Shown: positions 1 to 5,549 of the stretch, piece after piece
Numbering within the stretch: position 1 is the stretch's first letter
Layout: every line of letters starts with the position of its first letter
Origin: Cyclobacteriaceae bacterium
GTDB lineage: Bacteria > Bacteroidota > Bacteroidia > Cytophagales > Cyclobacteriaceae
Direction of reading: 5' to 3'
NCBI GenBank assembly: GCA_025455445.1
Contig: JALOMN010000156.1
Location: 1-5,549, forward strand
Length of the DNA stretch: 5,549 nucleotides
Translations under genes and position numbers: made by a program
Notes under the pieces: generated by a model
Database searches by the model: none
The model's input: only the letters and a program-made list of their open reading frames with translations
Told to the model about the DNA's origin: nothing

Positions 1-1
1 A

Positions 2-1456
2 AGTATTGAACTGGCGTTGAAGTATGATAAGAAGAATAAATATTTCTATTTGCTTGCCTCTAACATCTACGCTTCGCTTAACCAATTGAATAAAGCCACT
101 CTTGCACTTGAAACGATGATGAAAGAAGTGAAAGGCACCGAAGAATACTTATATGAACTGGCGGCACTTTATATGTTCGATAAAAAAGATGAAGAAGCCC
201 TTAAAACATACAATCGCGCTGAAAGCATGATGGGTATTGATGAAACTTCATCGGCACAAAAGCAACGCATCTATCTCGACCAGGGCAAAACTGAAGAAGC
301 AATAAGAGAAGCTGAAAAACTGGCAAAGGCATATCCGGATGAAGAACGATATGCATTAGGCTTTGCAGAATTATTAACGCGTACTGGCCAAACTCAAAAA
401 GCCATTGCGTATGTAGAATCATTTATAATTGAACATCCCGATGCAGGAAATTCTAAAATGATGCTTGCCGGTCTTTATCGCGATGCAGGACAAGAATCAA
501 AATCGAGAACGTATGTCGCGCAGGTATTTGATGATGCTTCTGTGAATGTAAACAGTAAAGTAGTCATGCTCAGCACGTATGCCAATGCGATTAATAACAA
601 TCGGAATAAAAAAATCAATGACGTTGAGTTAGAAACCTATACCATCGACCTTTTTAAAAAACTGGAGGCCAACTATCCCACTAATTCAGATGTGCACCTT
701 ATTGGAGGCGACCTCTATCTGATGTTAGAAGAAAACGATGCTGCTGCATTACAATTTTTAAAAGCCATACGCGGAGGTAATAGCAGTTTCGATGCCTGGC
801 AAAATCTTCTCTATCTCGATGCAAAAAACAATAAACCTGATAGTTTAATTAAACATTCAGAAGAAGCACTTGAATTATTTCCCAACCAGGCAATGGTTTA
901 TTATTTCAATGGCCTGGGTCATTTACAAAAAAAGCATTACCGCGAAGGAGCCTATTCATTAGAACAAGCCAAACGTTTGTCCACACAAAACCCATCACTC
1001 GTAGGCGATATCAATGCCATGCTGGGCGATGCCTACCAGGGAACAAAAGAATATGCAAAGTCCAATTCGGCATATGAAGCCGCGCTCAGCTACGACCCCG
1101 ATAATGATGTGGTACTTAACAACTACAGCTATTACCTTGCCTTGCGCAAAGAAAATCTGGACAAAGCAGAAAAGATGTCTACTCAGTTGATAAAACTTTA
1201 CCCTGATAATGCTTCTTATCTTGACACACATGCCTGGGTGCTTTATGCACGTGAAAAATATAAAGAGGCTAGAAAAGTTATTGAAAAAGCGATCAGTGTT
1301 GGCAACCCTTCTTCCACACACCTGGAACATTATGGCGACATTCTGTTTCAGTTAGGTGAAATTGACCTGGCTGTTAAACAATGGCAAAACGCTAAACAGA
1401 AAGACGAAAATAATACCGCTCTGGATAAGAAAATTTCAAACCGAAAACTCAATTGA
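2..1456 (+). CDS. TPR-repeat protein, 5' end truncated by window edge
   Basis: The protein is built almost entirely of tetratricopeptide repeats. By eye I count about twelve helix-turn-helix units of 32-36 residues, with typical TPR spacing of A/G/Y/P residues, for example LASNIYASLNQLNKATLALE near the start and HAWVLYAREKYKEARKVIEK near the end. The frame is open back to base 2 (S-I-E-L-A-L-K), and those residues already read as the second helix of a TPR. The TTG at base 17 is therefore not a credible start; the real start, and any signal peptide, lies upstream. At least 484 residues are present, ending with TGA at 1454-1456. TPR arrays are protein-interaction scaffolds; no enzymatic motif is visible. 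It lies 37 bp ahead of a DUF4292 lipoprotein gene and an EnvC-like gene, an arrangement recalled from Bacteroidota genomes, so an envelope-associated scaffold role is inferred. The specific partner is unknown. Assignment to a TPR protein is firm; function is not. Confidence 0.93.
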   Translation, partial: SIELALKYDKKNKYFYLLASNIYASLNQLNKATLALETMMKEVKGTEEYLYELAALYMFDKKDEEALKTYNRAESMMGIDETSSAQKQRIYLDQGKTEEAIREAEKLAKAYPDEERYALGFAELLTRTGQTQKAIAYVESFIIEHPDAGNSKMMLAGLYRDAGQESKSRTYVAQVFDDASVNVNSKVVMLSTYANAINNNRNKKINDVELETYTIDLFKKLEANYPTNSDVHLIGGDLYLMLEENDAAALQFLKAIRGGNSSFDAWQNLLYLDAKNNKPDSLIKHSEEALELFPNQAMVYYFNGLGHLQKKHYREGAYSLEQAKRLSTQNPSLVGDINAMLGDAYQGTKEYAKSNSAYEAALSYDPDNDVVLNNYSYYLALRKENLDKAEKMSTQLIKLYPDNASYLDTHAWVLYAREKYKEARKVIEKAISVGNPSSTHLEHYGDILFQLGEIDLAVKQWQNAKQKDENNTALDKKISNRKLN

Positions 1457-1493
1457 TCAAAATAAATGAATTGATCCTACCCTGCTGATAATT

Positions 1494-2246
1494 ATGCATC
1501 ATATTAAACCTTTCCTCATAATTATTTTTCTTTTTCTCATGATTCAGGCTTGTAGCAAAAAGACAGTGCCTACATTACCCCCACCGCCTAAGTCGTTGGA
1601 TATTGAAAAGATTGATTTTGGTTATTTACAAGGCAAAGCGCGCCTCGTGTTCAGAGATGATAAAAAAGAGCGCGAAGTAAAAGCAAATATTCGCATACGC
1701 AAAGACAGCGTAATCTGGATGACTTTTTCTGTTGCCGGAGTGCAAGGCGGAAAAGCATTGATTAATAAAGATTCCATTACGGTTGTGAGCACCATGGACA
1801 AAGAGTATTACGTATTCGACTACGTGGAAATGTCAAAGCGATTTAACTTCACGATTGATTATGCGGTGGTGGAAGCTGCGATGTTGGGCAATCCAATTAA
1901 AAATATAGACAATAATATAGAGTTGGGCTCTGAAGACAATAGGGATAAGTTTACACAAACCGAAGGAACCATCACCATCAAAAACCTGGTAAATCCGATT
2001 TTAAAAAAGATTGAATACGTAGAGTTGAATGAGTCTTCTACAAATAATATGTTAAAAATTACGTATTCAAACTTTCAACCATTGGGTGATAAAAACTTTG
2101 CTTATGATAACATCATCAATGTATTCTACAAAACTGCTGCAGGAATAATCAATAATAACATCACCCTCGAGTATAATAAAGTAGAATTGGGTGATAAGGA
2201 ATTGAAGTTCCCATTCAATATTCCCAAACGATATGACCGCAGGTAG
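1494..2246 (+). CDS. DUF4292 family lipoprotein, LolB-like layout
   Basis: This is a 250-residue predicted lipoprotein. Residues 1-19 form a hydrophobic signal with a lipobox ending I-Q-A-C, so Cys20 should be lipidated. The next residues (SKKT) are not acidic, which does not suggest a Bacteroidota surface-export signal; a periplasm-facing outer-membrane location is inferred. A Pro-rich linker (residues 27-33) precedes a beta-rich domain. It opens with GKARLVFRDDKKEREVKANI and continues through DSVIWMTFSV, the AGVQGG turn (81-86), DKEYYVFDY (102-110) and AMLGNPI (129-135), the pattern I recognise as DUF4292. The layout resembles LolA/LolB lipoprotein carriers: beta strands, a glycine-containing loop, then a helix ending in an LG-x-P motif. 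Function in this organism is unproven; an outer-membrane lipoprotein-handling role is a hypothesis. ATG at 1494 is chosen because it gives a complete signal peptide; no strong Shine-Dalgarno is visible. The 3' end overlaps the EnvC-like start by 14 bp, implying cotranscription and probable translational coupling. Confidence 0.88.
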   Translation: MHHIKPFLIIIFLFLMIQACSKKTVPTLPPPPKSLDIEKIDFGYLQGKARLVFRDDKKEREVKANIRIRKDSVIWMTFSVAGVQGGKALINKDSITVVSTMDKEYYVFDYVEMSKRFNFTIDYAVVEAAMLGNPIKNIDNNIELGSEDNRDKFTQTEGTITIKNLVNPILKKIEYVELNESSTNNMLKITYSNFQPLGDKNFAYDNIINVFYKTAAGIINNNITLEYNKVELGDKELKFPFNIPKRYDRR

Positions 2247-3438
2247 GTGCTTAGTTATCATTTCACTGCTGCTTATTTTTTCTTTGCCGGGCTTTGCACA
2301 AAAGTCCAAAGCGCAATTGCAGAAAGAAAAACAACAGAATATTGAAAAGATAAAGGAGACCGAAAAAATCCTGGCTGAAACCGGGCAGGAGAAAAAAAAT
2401 ACATTAGGCGAACTTGCCGCATTAAACCAGCGAATTGCGCAACAGGAATCATTGATTCAATCCATTAAAAATGAAATTTCATTATTGGATTATGATATCA
2501 GTGAAAACAATCAAATTATCGATGCGCTTGAAAAAGATATTGCGAAGTTAAAAGAAGAATATGCAGCCATGATAATCGCTGCGCAAAAGTCAAGTGGAAA
2601 AGTGGACAAACTAACTTTCATTTTTTCCGCTAAAACTTTCGATCAATTACTCATGCGCCTGAAATACATTGAGCAATACGGCCAAGCGAGACAAAGCCAG
2701 GCGGAAGCAATTGAGCGTGTGCAAAATACATTGCGCACCCAGGTTGAAATCACTGAAAGTAAACGAAACGAAAAAAATAATTTATTGAAAGACCAGGTGA
2801 GTGAAAATAATCAACTTAATAGTCTGAAAGAAAAACAGCGCGTGGTGGTAAAATCACTTGAACGCCAGGAAAAAGAATTGCGCAAAAACCTTGAGCAAAC
2901 TAAAAAAGCAGTTGCCGAACTTGATCAGCTGATTGCAAAAATCATAAAAGAAGAAATAGAGCGGGCGGCACGAGAAGCACGTGAAAGAGAAGGAAAAAAT
3001 AATCGCGAAACAAATGCGGCAATTGCACTATCCTCTTCTTTTGAGGGTAATAAAAATAAATTTCCCTGGCCCGCTTCCGGCTTTGTATCACTAAAATTTG
3101 GCAGGCAACCCCACCCGGTCTTAAAAGGAATTGAGATTCAAAATGATGGTGTAAACATTCAAACAAAACAAGATGAACCAGTAAGATCCATCTTTAATGG
3201 AGAGGTGAGCAAAGTTGCCGTAACGCTGGGCTTTGGCAACACTATTATAATTAAGCACGGAGAATTTTTTACCGTGTATACTGGCGTGAAAGACATTGTG
3301 GTTAAACAGGGACAGAAAATTACCACCAACCAGGAATTGGGCAAGGTGGCACTGAACCGGGATGGAATTTCTGAATTGCGTTTTCAGATTTTCAAGAATT
3401 TTGACGCGCTCAATCCACAAGATTGGCTTAGAAATTAG
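2233..3438 (+). CDS. EnvC-like murein hydrolase activator (degenerate M23/LytM)
   Basis: This is a 401-residue secreted protein. Residues 1-22 are a Sec signal peptide with probable cleavage after G-F-A, before Q23. Residues about 25-115 and 150-255 are Lys/Glu/Gln-rich coiled coil, separated by the EnvC-type segment LTFIFSAKTFDQLLMRLKYI (127-146). Residues about 276-401 form a LytM/M23 domain beginning KFPWPASGFVSLKFG. The M23 zinc motif HxxxD is replaced by NDGVN (304-308), the YxH motif by YTG (349-351), and HLHF by ELRF (381-384). The domain should therefore be unable to cut peptidoglycan. EnvC and NlpD of Proteobacteria are the precedent: inactive LytM domains that activate N-acetylmuramoyl-L-alanine amidases during daughter-cell separation, with the EnvC coiled coil docking on FtsEX. 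The same periplasmic role is inferred here. The ATG lies inside the end of the DUF4292 gene with no clear ribosome binding site, suggesting translational coupling. It would be mis-called an active peptidase if only the Pfam domain were read. Confidence 0.9.
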   Translation: MTAGRCLVIISLLLIFSLPGFAQKSKAQLQKEKQQNIEKIKETEKILAETGQEKKNTLGELAALNQRIAQQESLIQSIKNEISLLDYDISENNQIIDALEKDIAKLKEEYAAMIIAAQKSSGKVDKLTFIFSAKTFDQLLMRLKYIEQYGQARQSQAEAIERVQNTLRTQVEITESKRNEKNNLLKDQVSENNQLNSLKEKQRVVVKSLERQEKELRKNLEQTKKAVAELDQLIAKIIKEEIERAAREAREREGKNNRETNAAIALSSSFEGNKNKFPWPASGFVSLKFGRQPHPVLKGIEIQNDGVNIQTKQDEPVRSIFNGEVSKVAVTLGFGNTIIIKHGEFFTVYTGVKDIVVKQGQKITTNQELGKVALNRDGISELRFQIFKNFDALNPQDWLRN

Positions 3439-3472
3439 TTAAACGGCCATTACAGTCATATTTCGGCACTTT

Positions 3473-3492
3473 TTGGCGATGGCCAATTTTTT
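3473..3492 (+). terminator. Candidate rho-independent terminator after the envC-like gene
   Basis: A 5-bp stem TTGGC (3473-3477) and GCCAA (3482-3486) encloses the loop GATG and is followed directly by six T residues (3487-3492). It lies 34 bp past the envC-like stop, where the upstream operon would end. The stem is short, with only three G-C pairs, so termination may be partial. An alternative longer-range pairing, GGCCAT (3445-3450) with ATGGCC (3479-3484), competes for the same bases and also ends just before the T-run. Confidence 0.45.
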
Positions 3493-3520
3493 CAAAGCAA
3501 TTCTTTTTAGGTTATTTCCT

Positions 3521-3528
3521 TATCTTTA
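3521..3528 (+). promoter_or_regulatory. Possible Bacteroidota -7 element ahead of tatA
   Basis: TATCTTTA matches the Bacteroidota sigma-ABfr -7 consensus TAnnTTTG at all fixed positions except the last. It lies 18 bp upstream of the tatA ATG, in the only intergenic gap over 100 bp in the window. No convincing TTG/TTTG -33 element is present at the expected spacing upstream, so this is a weak call resting on position plus a partial match in AT-rich sequence. Confidence 0.25.
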
Positions 3529-3546
3529 TACCCTTAATTAATAGCT

Positions 3547-3756
3547 ATGAGTACAATTTTTTTGTTTGGGATGCCCGGCATGGGCGAGTGGGTGATCATC
3601 GGATTGTTCGTGTTGATCTTTTTCGGTGCCAAGAAAATACCTGAATTTGCAAAAGGTCTTGGCAAAGGCATTCGTGAATTTAAAGATGCCGTAAAAGATG
3701 TGAAGAAGGAAGTGGATGAAGCTGGCAACGAGGTGCCCAAGATTGACGATAAGTAA
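3547..3756 (+). CDS. tatA: Sec-independent translocase subunit TatA
   Basis: This 69-residue protein has the full TatA/TatE plan. A short N-terminus carries the polar GMGEW (11-15), a transmembrane helix spans about W15-F26, the hinge signature FGAKKIPE covers 26-33, and an amphipathic helix FAKGLGKGIREFKDAVKDV runs about 34-52. A charged soluble tail ends in KIDDK. TatA oligomerises in the inner membrane to form the conduit that moves folded twin-arginine substrates, working with TatC, which is not in this window. The short tail and the strongly conserved glycines after the hinge favour TatA over TatB. The ATG at 3547 is chosen because it places the transmembrane segment normally; no classical Shine-Dalgarno is visible. 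It is the first gene after the 108-bp gap, so it probably begins a new transcription unit with gatA, whose start follows its TAA stop by 3 bp. Pairing of tatA with gatA reflects position, not a known functional link. Confidence 0.95.
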   Translation: MSTIFLFGMPGMGEWVIIGLFVLIFFGAKKIPEFAKGLGKGIREFKDAVKDVKKEVDEAGNEVPKIDDK

Positions 3757-3759
3757 GCA

Positions 3760-5193
3760 TTGAACACTGCTCACTCAACAGACCACAAAACCCATCTTCG
3801 TAATAAGAATCTTTCCTGCAAAGACAGGGTAAATTATTTTCTATCCAACATAGAAAAGAAGAAACATCTTAATGTATTTCTGAGTGTTTATGATAATGAA
3901 GCCCGTGAACGGGCCGAATTAATTGACGCTAAAATTCAACATGGTACTGCTGGTAAACTTGCCGGCCTTGTAATTGGTTTGAAAGATGTGCTGTCTTACA
4001 AAGACCACCCCCTGCAGGCAAGCAGTAAAATATTAAATGGGTATACTTGTCAATATACCGCTACTGCTGTGCAGCGGTTATTAGATGAAGATGCAATAAT
4101 TATTGGCAGACAAAATTGCGATGAGTTCGCCATGGGATCTTCCAATGAAAATTCAGCCTTTGGCCCCGTGTTGAATGATATCGATAATACACGGGTAGCG
4201 GGAGGTTCTTCGGGTGGTTCTGCAGTAGCTGTAATGGCTGACCTGTGTGATATTTCCATTGGATCTGATACCGGTGGTTCAGTAAGACAACCCGCTGCAT
4301 TCTGCGGAGTGATTGGCCTGAAACCAACCTATTCTCGCATTTCACGCTATGGCCTCATTGCCTATGGCTCTTCTTTTGATTGCATCGGCATCTTTTCAAA
4401 AACCATTGAAGACAATGCCCTTGTGTTAGAAACTATTGCAGGTGCAGATGAGTTTGACAGCACCGTTTCACACCGTGTAGTGCCGAAATTCACAGAAGAA
4501 ATCAATTCACAAATCAACAGAAAATTCCGGATCGCATACATGCGCGATACGCTGGAGTCAGATTCGTTGCAGTCTGAAATTAAAAATAGTATTTACGCCA
4601 CGCTGGATGCTTTAAAAGCCTCCGGCCATGAAGTAGAACCTATTGATTTCAAATGGAATGAATACGTGTTGCCTACCTATTACATACTGGCCACAGCCGA
4701 AGCAAGTTCCAATCTATCGCGGTATGATGGCGTAAGGTATGGCTATCGCACTGCAAAGCCGGCAGACTTGCATTCACTTTATAAAAAAACCCGATCAGAA
4801 GGATTTGGTAAAGAGGTGCAACGAAGAATTATGCTTGGTACTTTTGTATTGAGTGCCAGTTATTATGATGCGTATTATAACAAAGCTCAAAAAGTAAGGA
4901 GAATGATACGCGATGCAATCAAAAAGATTTTCGAATCATACGATTTTATTGTGTTACCCACCACTCCAACCACGGCATTCAAATTAGGTGAGCATACTAA
5001 AAATCCGGTGGAAATGTATCTGGCCGATTTATATTCGGTTCAGGCCAATGTGGCTGGTGTACCCGCTATTTCCATTCCCTGTGGCCAGGATGCCAATAAC
5101 TTACCGATTGGCATTCAGCTAATGGCTGACGATTTTGAAGAAGCAAAACTTTTTCAGTTGTCAGAAATAATATTGAACTTGAACGTTAATTAG
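3760..5193 (+). CDS. gatA: Aspartyl/glutamyl-tRNA amidotransferase subunit A (GatA)
   Basis: This is a 477-residue amidase-signature protein of normal GatA length. Within GatCAB it releases ammonia from glutamine in the cytoplasm for transamidation of Glu-tRNA(Gln), or Asp-tRNA(Asn), to the cognate amide form. The Ser-cisSer-Lys triad is complete: Lys75 in GLKD, cis-Ser150 in AGGSSGGS, and nucleophile Ser174 in GSDTGGSVRQP. The spacings equal those of Staphylococcus aureus GatA (Lys79, Ser154, Ser178) with a constant offset of four. Other family segments include RYGLIAYGSSFDCIGIF (196-212) and LPTTPTTAF (399-407), and the C-terminus NLPIGIQLMA is intact. The start appears to be TTG at 3760: the preceding in-frame stop is at 3754-3756, no in-frame ATG occurs before Met125, and starting at Met125 would remove Lys75. 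The codons just upstream are GCA and the tatA TAA, so both genes share a frame and translation is probably coupled. gatB and gatC are not adjacent. The 3' end is duplicated in the following 90-bp repeat. Confidence 0.95.
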   Translation: MNTAHSTDHKTHLRNKNLSCKDRVNYFLSNIEKKKHLNVFLSVYDNEARERAELIDAKIQHGTAGKLAGLVIGLKDVLSYKDHPLQASSKILNGYTCQYTATAVQRLLDEDAIIIGRQNCDEFAMGSSNENSAFGPVLNDIDNTRVAGGSSGGSAVAVMADLCDISIGSDTGGSVRQPAAFCGVIGLKPTYSRISRYGLIAYGSSFDCIGIFSKTIEDNALVLETIAGADEFDSTVSHRVVPKFTEEINSQINRKFRIAYMRDTLESDSLQSEIKNSIYATLDALKASGHEVEPIDFKWNEYVLPTYYILATAEASSNLSRYDGVRYGYRTAKPADLHSLYKKTRSEGFGKEVQRRIMLGTFVLSASYYDAYYNKAQKVRRMIRDAIKKIFESYDFIVLPTTPTTAFKLGEHTKNPVEMYLADLYSVQANVAGVPAISIPCGQDANNLPIGIQLMADDFEEAKLFQLSEIILNLNVN

Positions 5194-5225
5194 GATAACA
5201 GACCAAACTGAAAATTGAGGAAGCT

Positions 5226-5279
5226 ATGAGGAGCAAAACTTTTTCAGTTGTCAGAAATAATATTGAACTTGAACGTTAA
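5226..5279 (+). other. 17-codon open frame created by the duplication
   Basis: The upstream copy of the mltD-like start (ATG at 5226), with its own GAGGAAG sequence at 5217-5223, reads MRSKTFSVVRNNIELER and stops at TAA 5277-5279. Only the first two codons correspond to the downstream gene; the rest is gatA 3'-end DNA read in a different frame. It ends 36 bp before the true downstream ATG, so if ribosomes load here it acts as a short upstream cistron. There is no reason to think the peptide itself has a function. It is listed because it is a direct consequence of the repeat and could affect translation downstream. Confidence 0.35.
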
Positions 5280-5306
5280 TTAGGATAACAGACCAAACTG
5301 AAAATT

Positions 5307-5313
5307 GAGGAAG
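5307..5313 (+). promoter_or_regulatory. Ribosome binding site of the mltD-like gene
   Basis: GAGGAAG sits just ahead of the ATG at 5316, with five bases between GAGG and the start. It is the clearest Shine-Dalgarno-like sequence among the gene starts here, the others lacking a recognisable one. It supports 5316 as the start. An identical copy lies at 5217-5223 in the upstream repeat unit, ahead of the ATG at 5226. Confidence 0.55.
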
Positions 5314-5315
5314 CT

Positions 5316-5549
5316 ATGAGGTTATTTGTTCTGGCATCGTTTTTTTGTTTCTCTTCTGTGCTTGCATGGGCACAACAGGAGGAAACTGAATCTGATACGT
5401 TGTTACTCCCTGAGCCAACAGGTGAAATTTTACCTGCTGATTCCGTACCCGTTAGTTTATATATATTGCCGGTTGAACTGGATTATATTCCAGGCAATGA
5501 AACTCCTGAATTACTGGCGGATCGTTTAAGTTGCATTCAGCAAACTATT
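5316..5549 (+). CDS. Probable MltD-type lytic transglycosylase, N-terminal part only
   Basis: The frame is open from ATG 5316 to the window edge, giving 78 residues of an incomplete protein. Residues 1-19 are a Sec signal peptide (Arg2, a hydrophobic core, and A-W-A before Q20). Residues about 20-56 are a low-complexity acidic/Pro linker, and residues 57-78, YIPGNETPELLADRLSCIQQ and the next two, resemble the conserved segment just ahead of the catalytic domain in Bacteroidota MltD-like proteins (SLT domain plus LysM repeats). The catalytic Glu and LysM domains would lie beyond the window, so the assignment rests on this N-terminal segment and recalled family pattern. Such enzymes cleave the MurNAc-GlcNAc bond of peptidoglycan, giving 1,6-anhydro-MurNAc ends. 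The start is chosen for the signal peptide and the GAGGAAG upstream. Without the repeat, the start would lie 122 bp after the gatA stop minus one 90-bp unit, about 32 bp, consistent with an operonic gene. Confidence 0.68.
   Translation, partial: MRLFVLASFFCFSSVLAWAQQEETESDTLLLPEPTGEILPADSVPVSLYILPVELDYIPGNETPELLADRLSCIQQTI

Larger units (their letters stand above)
5142..5321 (+). repeat. Perfect 90-bp tandem direct duplication
   Basis: Bases 5142-5231 and 5232-5321 are identical at all 90 positions and directly abut. Bases 5141/5231 (A/G) and 5232/5322 (A/T) differ, so the identity is exactly one unit long with no extra microhomology at the junction. Each unit holds the last 50 coding bases of gatA plus its TAG stop region, a short spacer, the sequence GAGGAAG and an ATG. 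Copy 1 supplies the real gatA end (stop at 5191-5193). Copy 2 supplies the ribosome binding site and start (5316) of the downstream gene. Within copy 2 the gatA remnant is non-functional. The absence of any substitution indicates either a very recent event or a misassembly. Confidence 0.97.

Noticed and set aside
17..19. TTG as the start of the TPR gene
   Set aside because: The frame is open to the window edge and the upstream residues (SIELALK) already fit a TPR helix, so the gene is truncated rather than starting here.
1455..1476. Inverted repeat GATCAA / TTGATC just after the TPR gene as a terminator
   Set aside because: The stem has only six mostly A-T pairs with a 10-base loop and no T-run, and the next gene begins 18 bp later in an apparent operon.
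2942..3420. Several minus-strand open frames opposite the EnvC-like gene, with similar ones opposite the TPR, tatA and gatA genes
   Set aside because: They lie fully antisense to well-supported genes and show no family resemblance, plausible composition or initiation signals.
2233..3438. Active M23 metallopeptidase
   Set aside because: All zinc-binding and catalytic positions are replaced, so the domain is called a degenerate EnvC-type activator.
5168..5175. TAATATTG as a promoter -7 element for the mltD-like gene, present in both repeat copies
   Set aside because: It has one mismatch to the consensus, no properly spaced -33 element, and lies within gatA codons, where such AT-rich matches are expected by chance.
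3547..5193. A TatA-GatA fusion gene
   Set aside because: A clear TAA stop at 3754-3756 separates two complete, individually recognisable proteins; the shared frame is reported as a finding instead.
5326..5529. Open frame in the +1-shifted frame inside the mltD-like gene
   Set aside because: It has no recognisable protein features and overlaps a frame with a signal peptide and a conserved MltD-like segment, so it is a shadow.

Overview
The window looks like an ordinary chromosomal segment from a member of the Bacteroidota. The evidence is a DUF4292 lipoprotein next to a degenerate EnvC/M23 protein behind a long TPR protein (an arrangement I associate with that phylum), the MPGMGEW-type TatA, weak Shine-Dalgarno sequences, and moderate GC (about 40% by eye). 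Class or family cannot be fixed from sequence alone; a Chitinophagia-like lineage is a guess. All genes are on the + strand and densely packed. I see no mobile element, phage gene, CRISPR array, tRNA or rRNA.

Bases 1-3438 hold a probable envelope operon: a TPR protein whose 5' end lies outside the window, a DUF4292 outer-membrane-type lipoprotein (1494-2246) with a LolB-like layout, and an EnvC-like murein hydrolase activator (2233-3438) that overlaps the lipoprotein gene by 14 bp. The EnvC-like protein has lost every M23 zinc and catalytic residue I can align, so it should regulate cell-wall amidases rather than cut peptidoglycan. A short hairpin with a T-run (3473-3492) is a plausible end to this unit.

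Bases 3439-3546 are a 108-bp intergenic gap with the terminator-like hairpin and a weak Bacteroidota -7-like element. Then come tatA (3547-3756, twin-arginine translocation) and gatA (3760-5193, glutamyl-tRNA(Gln) amidotransferase subunit A, catalytic triad complete). They are in the same reading frame, separated only by a TAA stop and one codon, and gatA appears to start with TTG.

The right end (5316-5549) carries the first 78 codons of a secreted protein that resembles Bacteroidota MltD-type lytic transglycosylases. The most unusual feature is at the gatA/mltD-like junction: a perfect 90-bp tandem duplication (5142-5231 and 5232-5321) that copies the gatA 3' end, the intergenic spacer, the ribosome binding site and the start codon of the downstream gene. 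It creates a 17-codon open frame ahead of the true start. It is either a very recent duplication or an assembly artefact. I found no convincing evidence of a wholly new multi-gene system.
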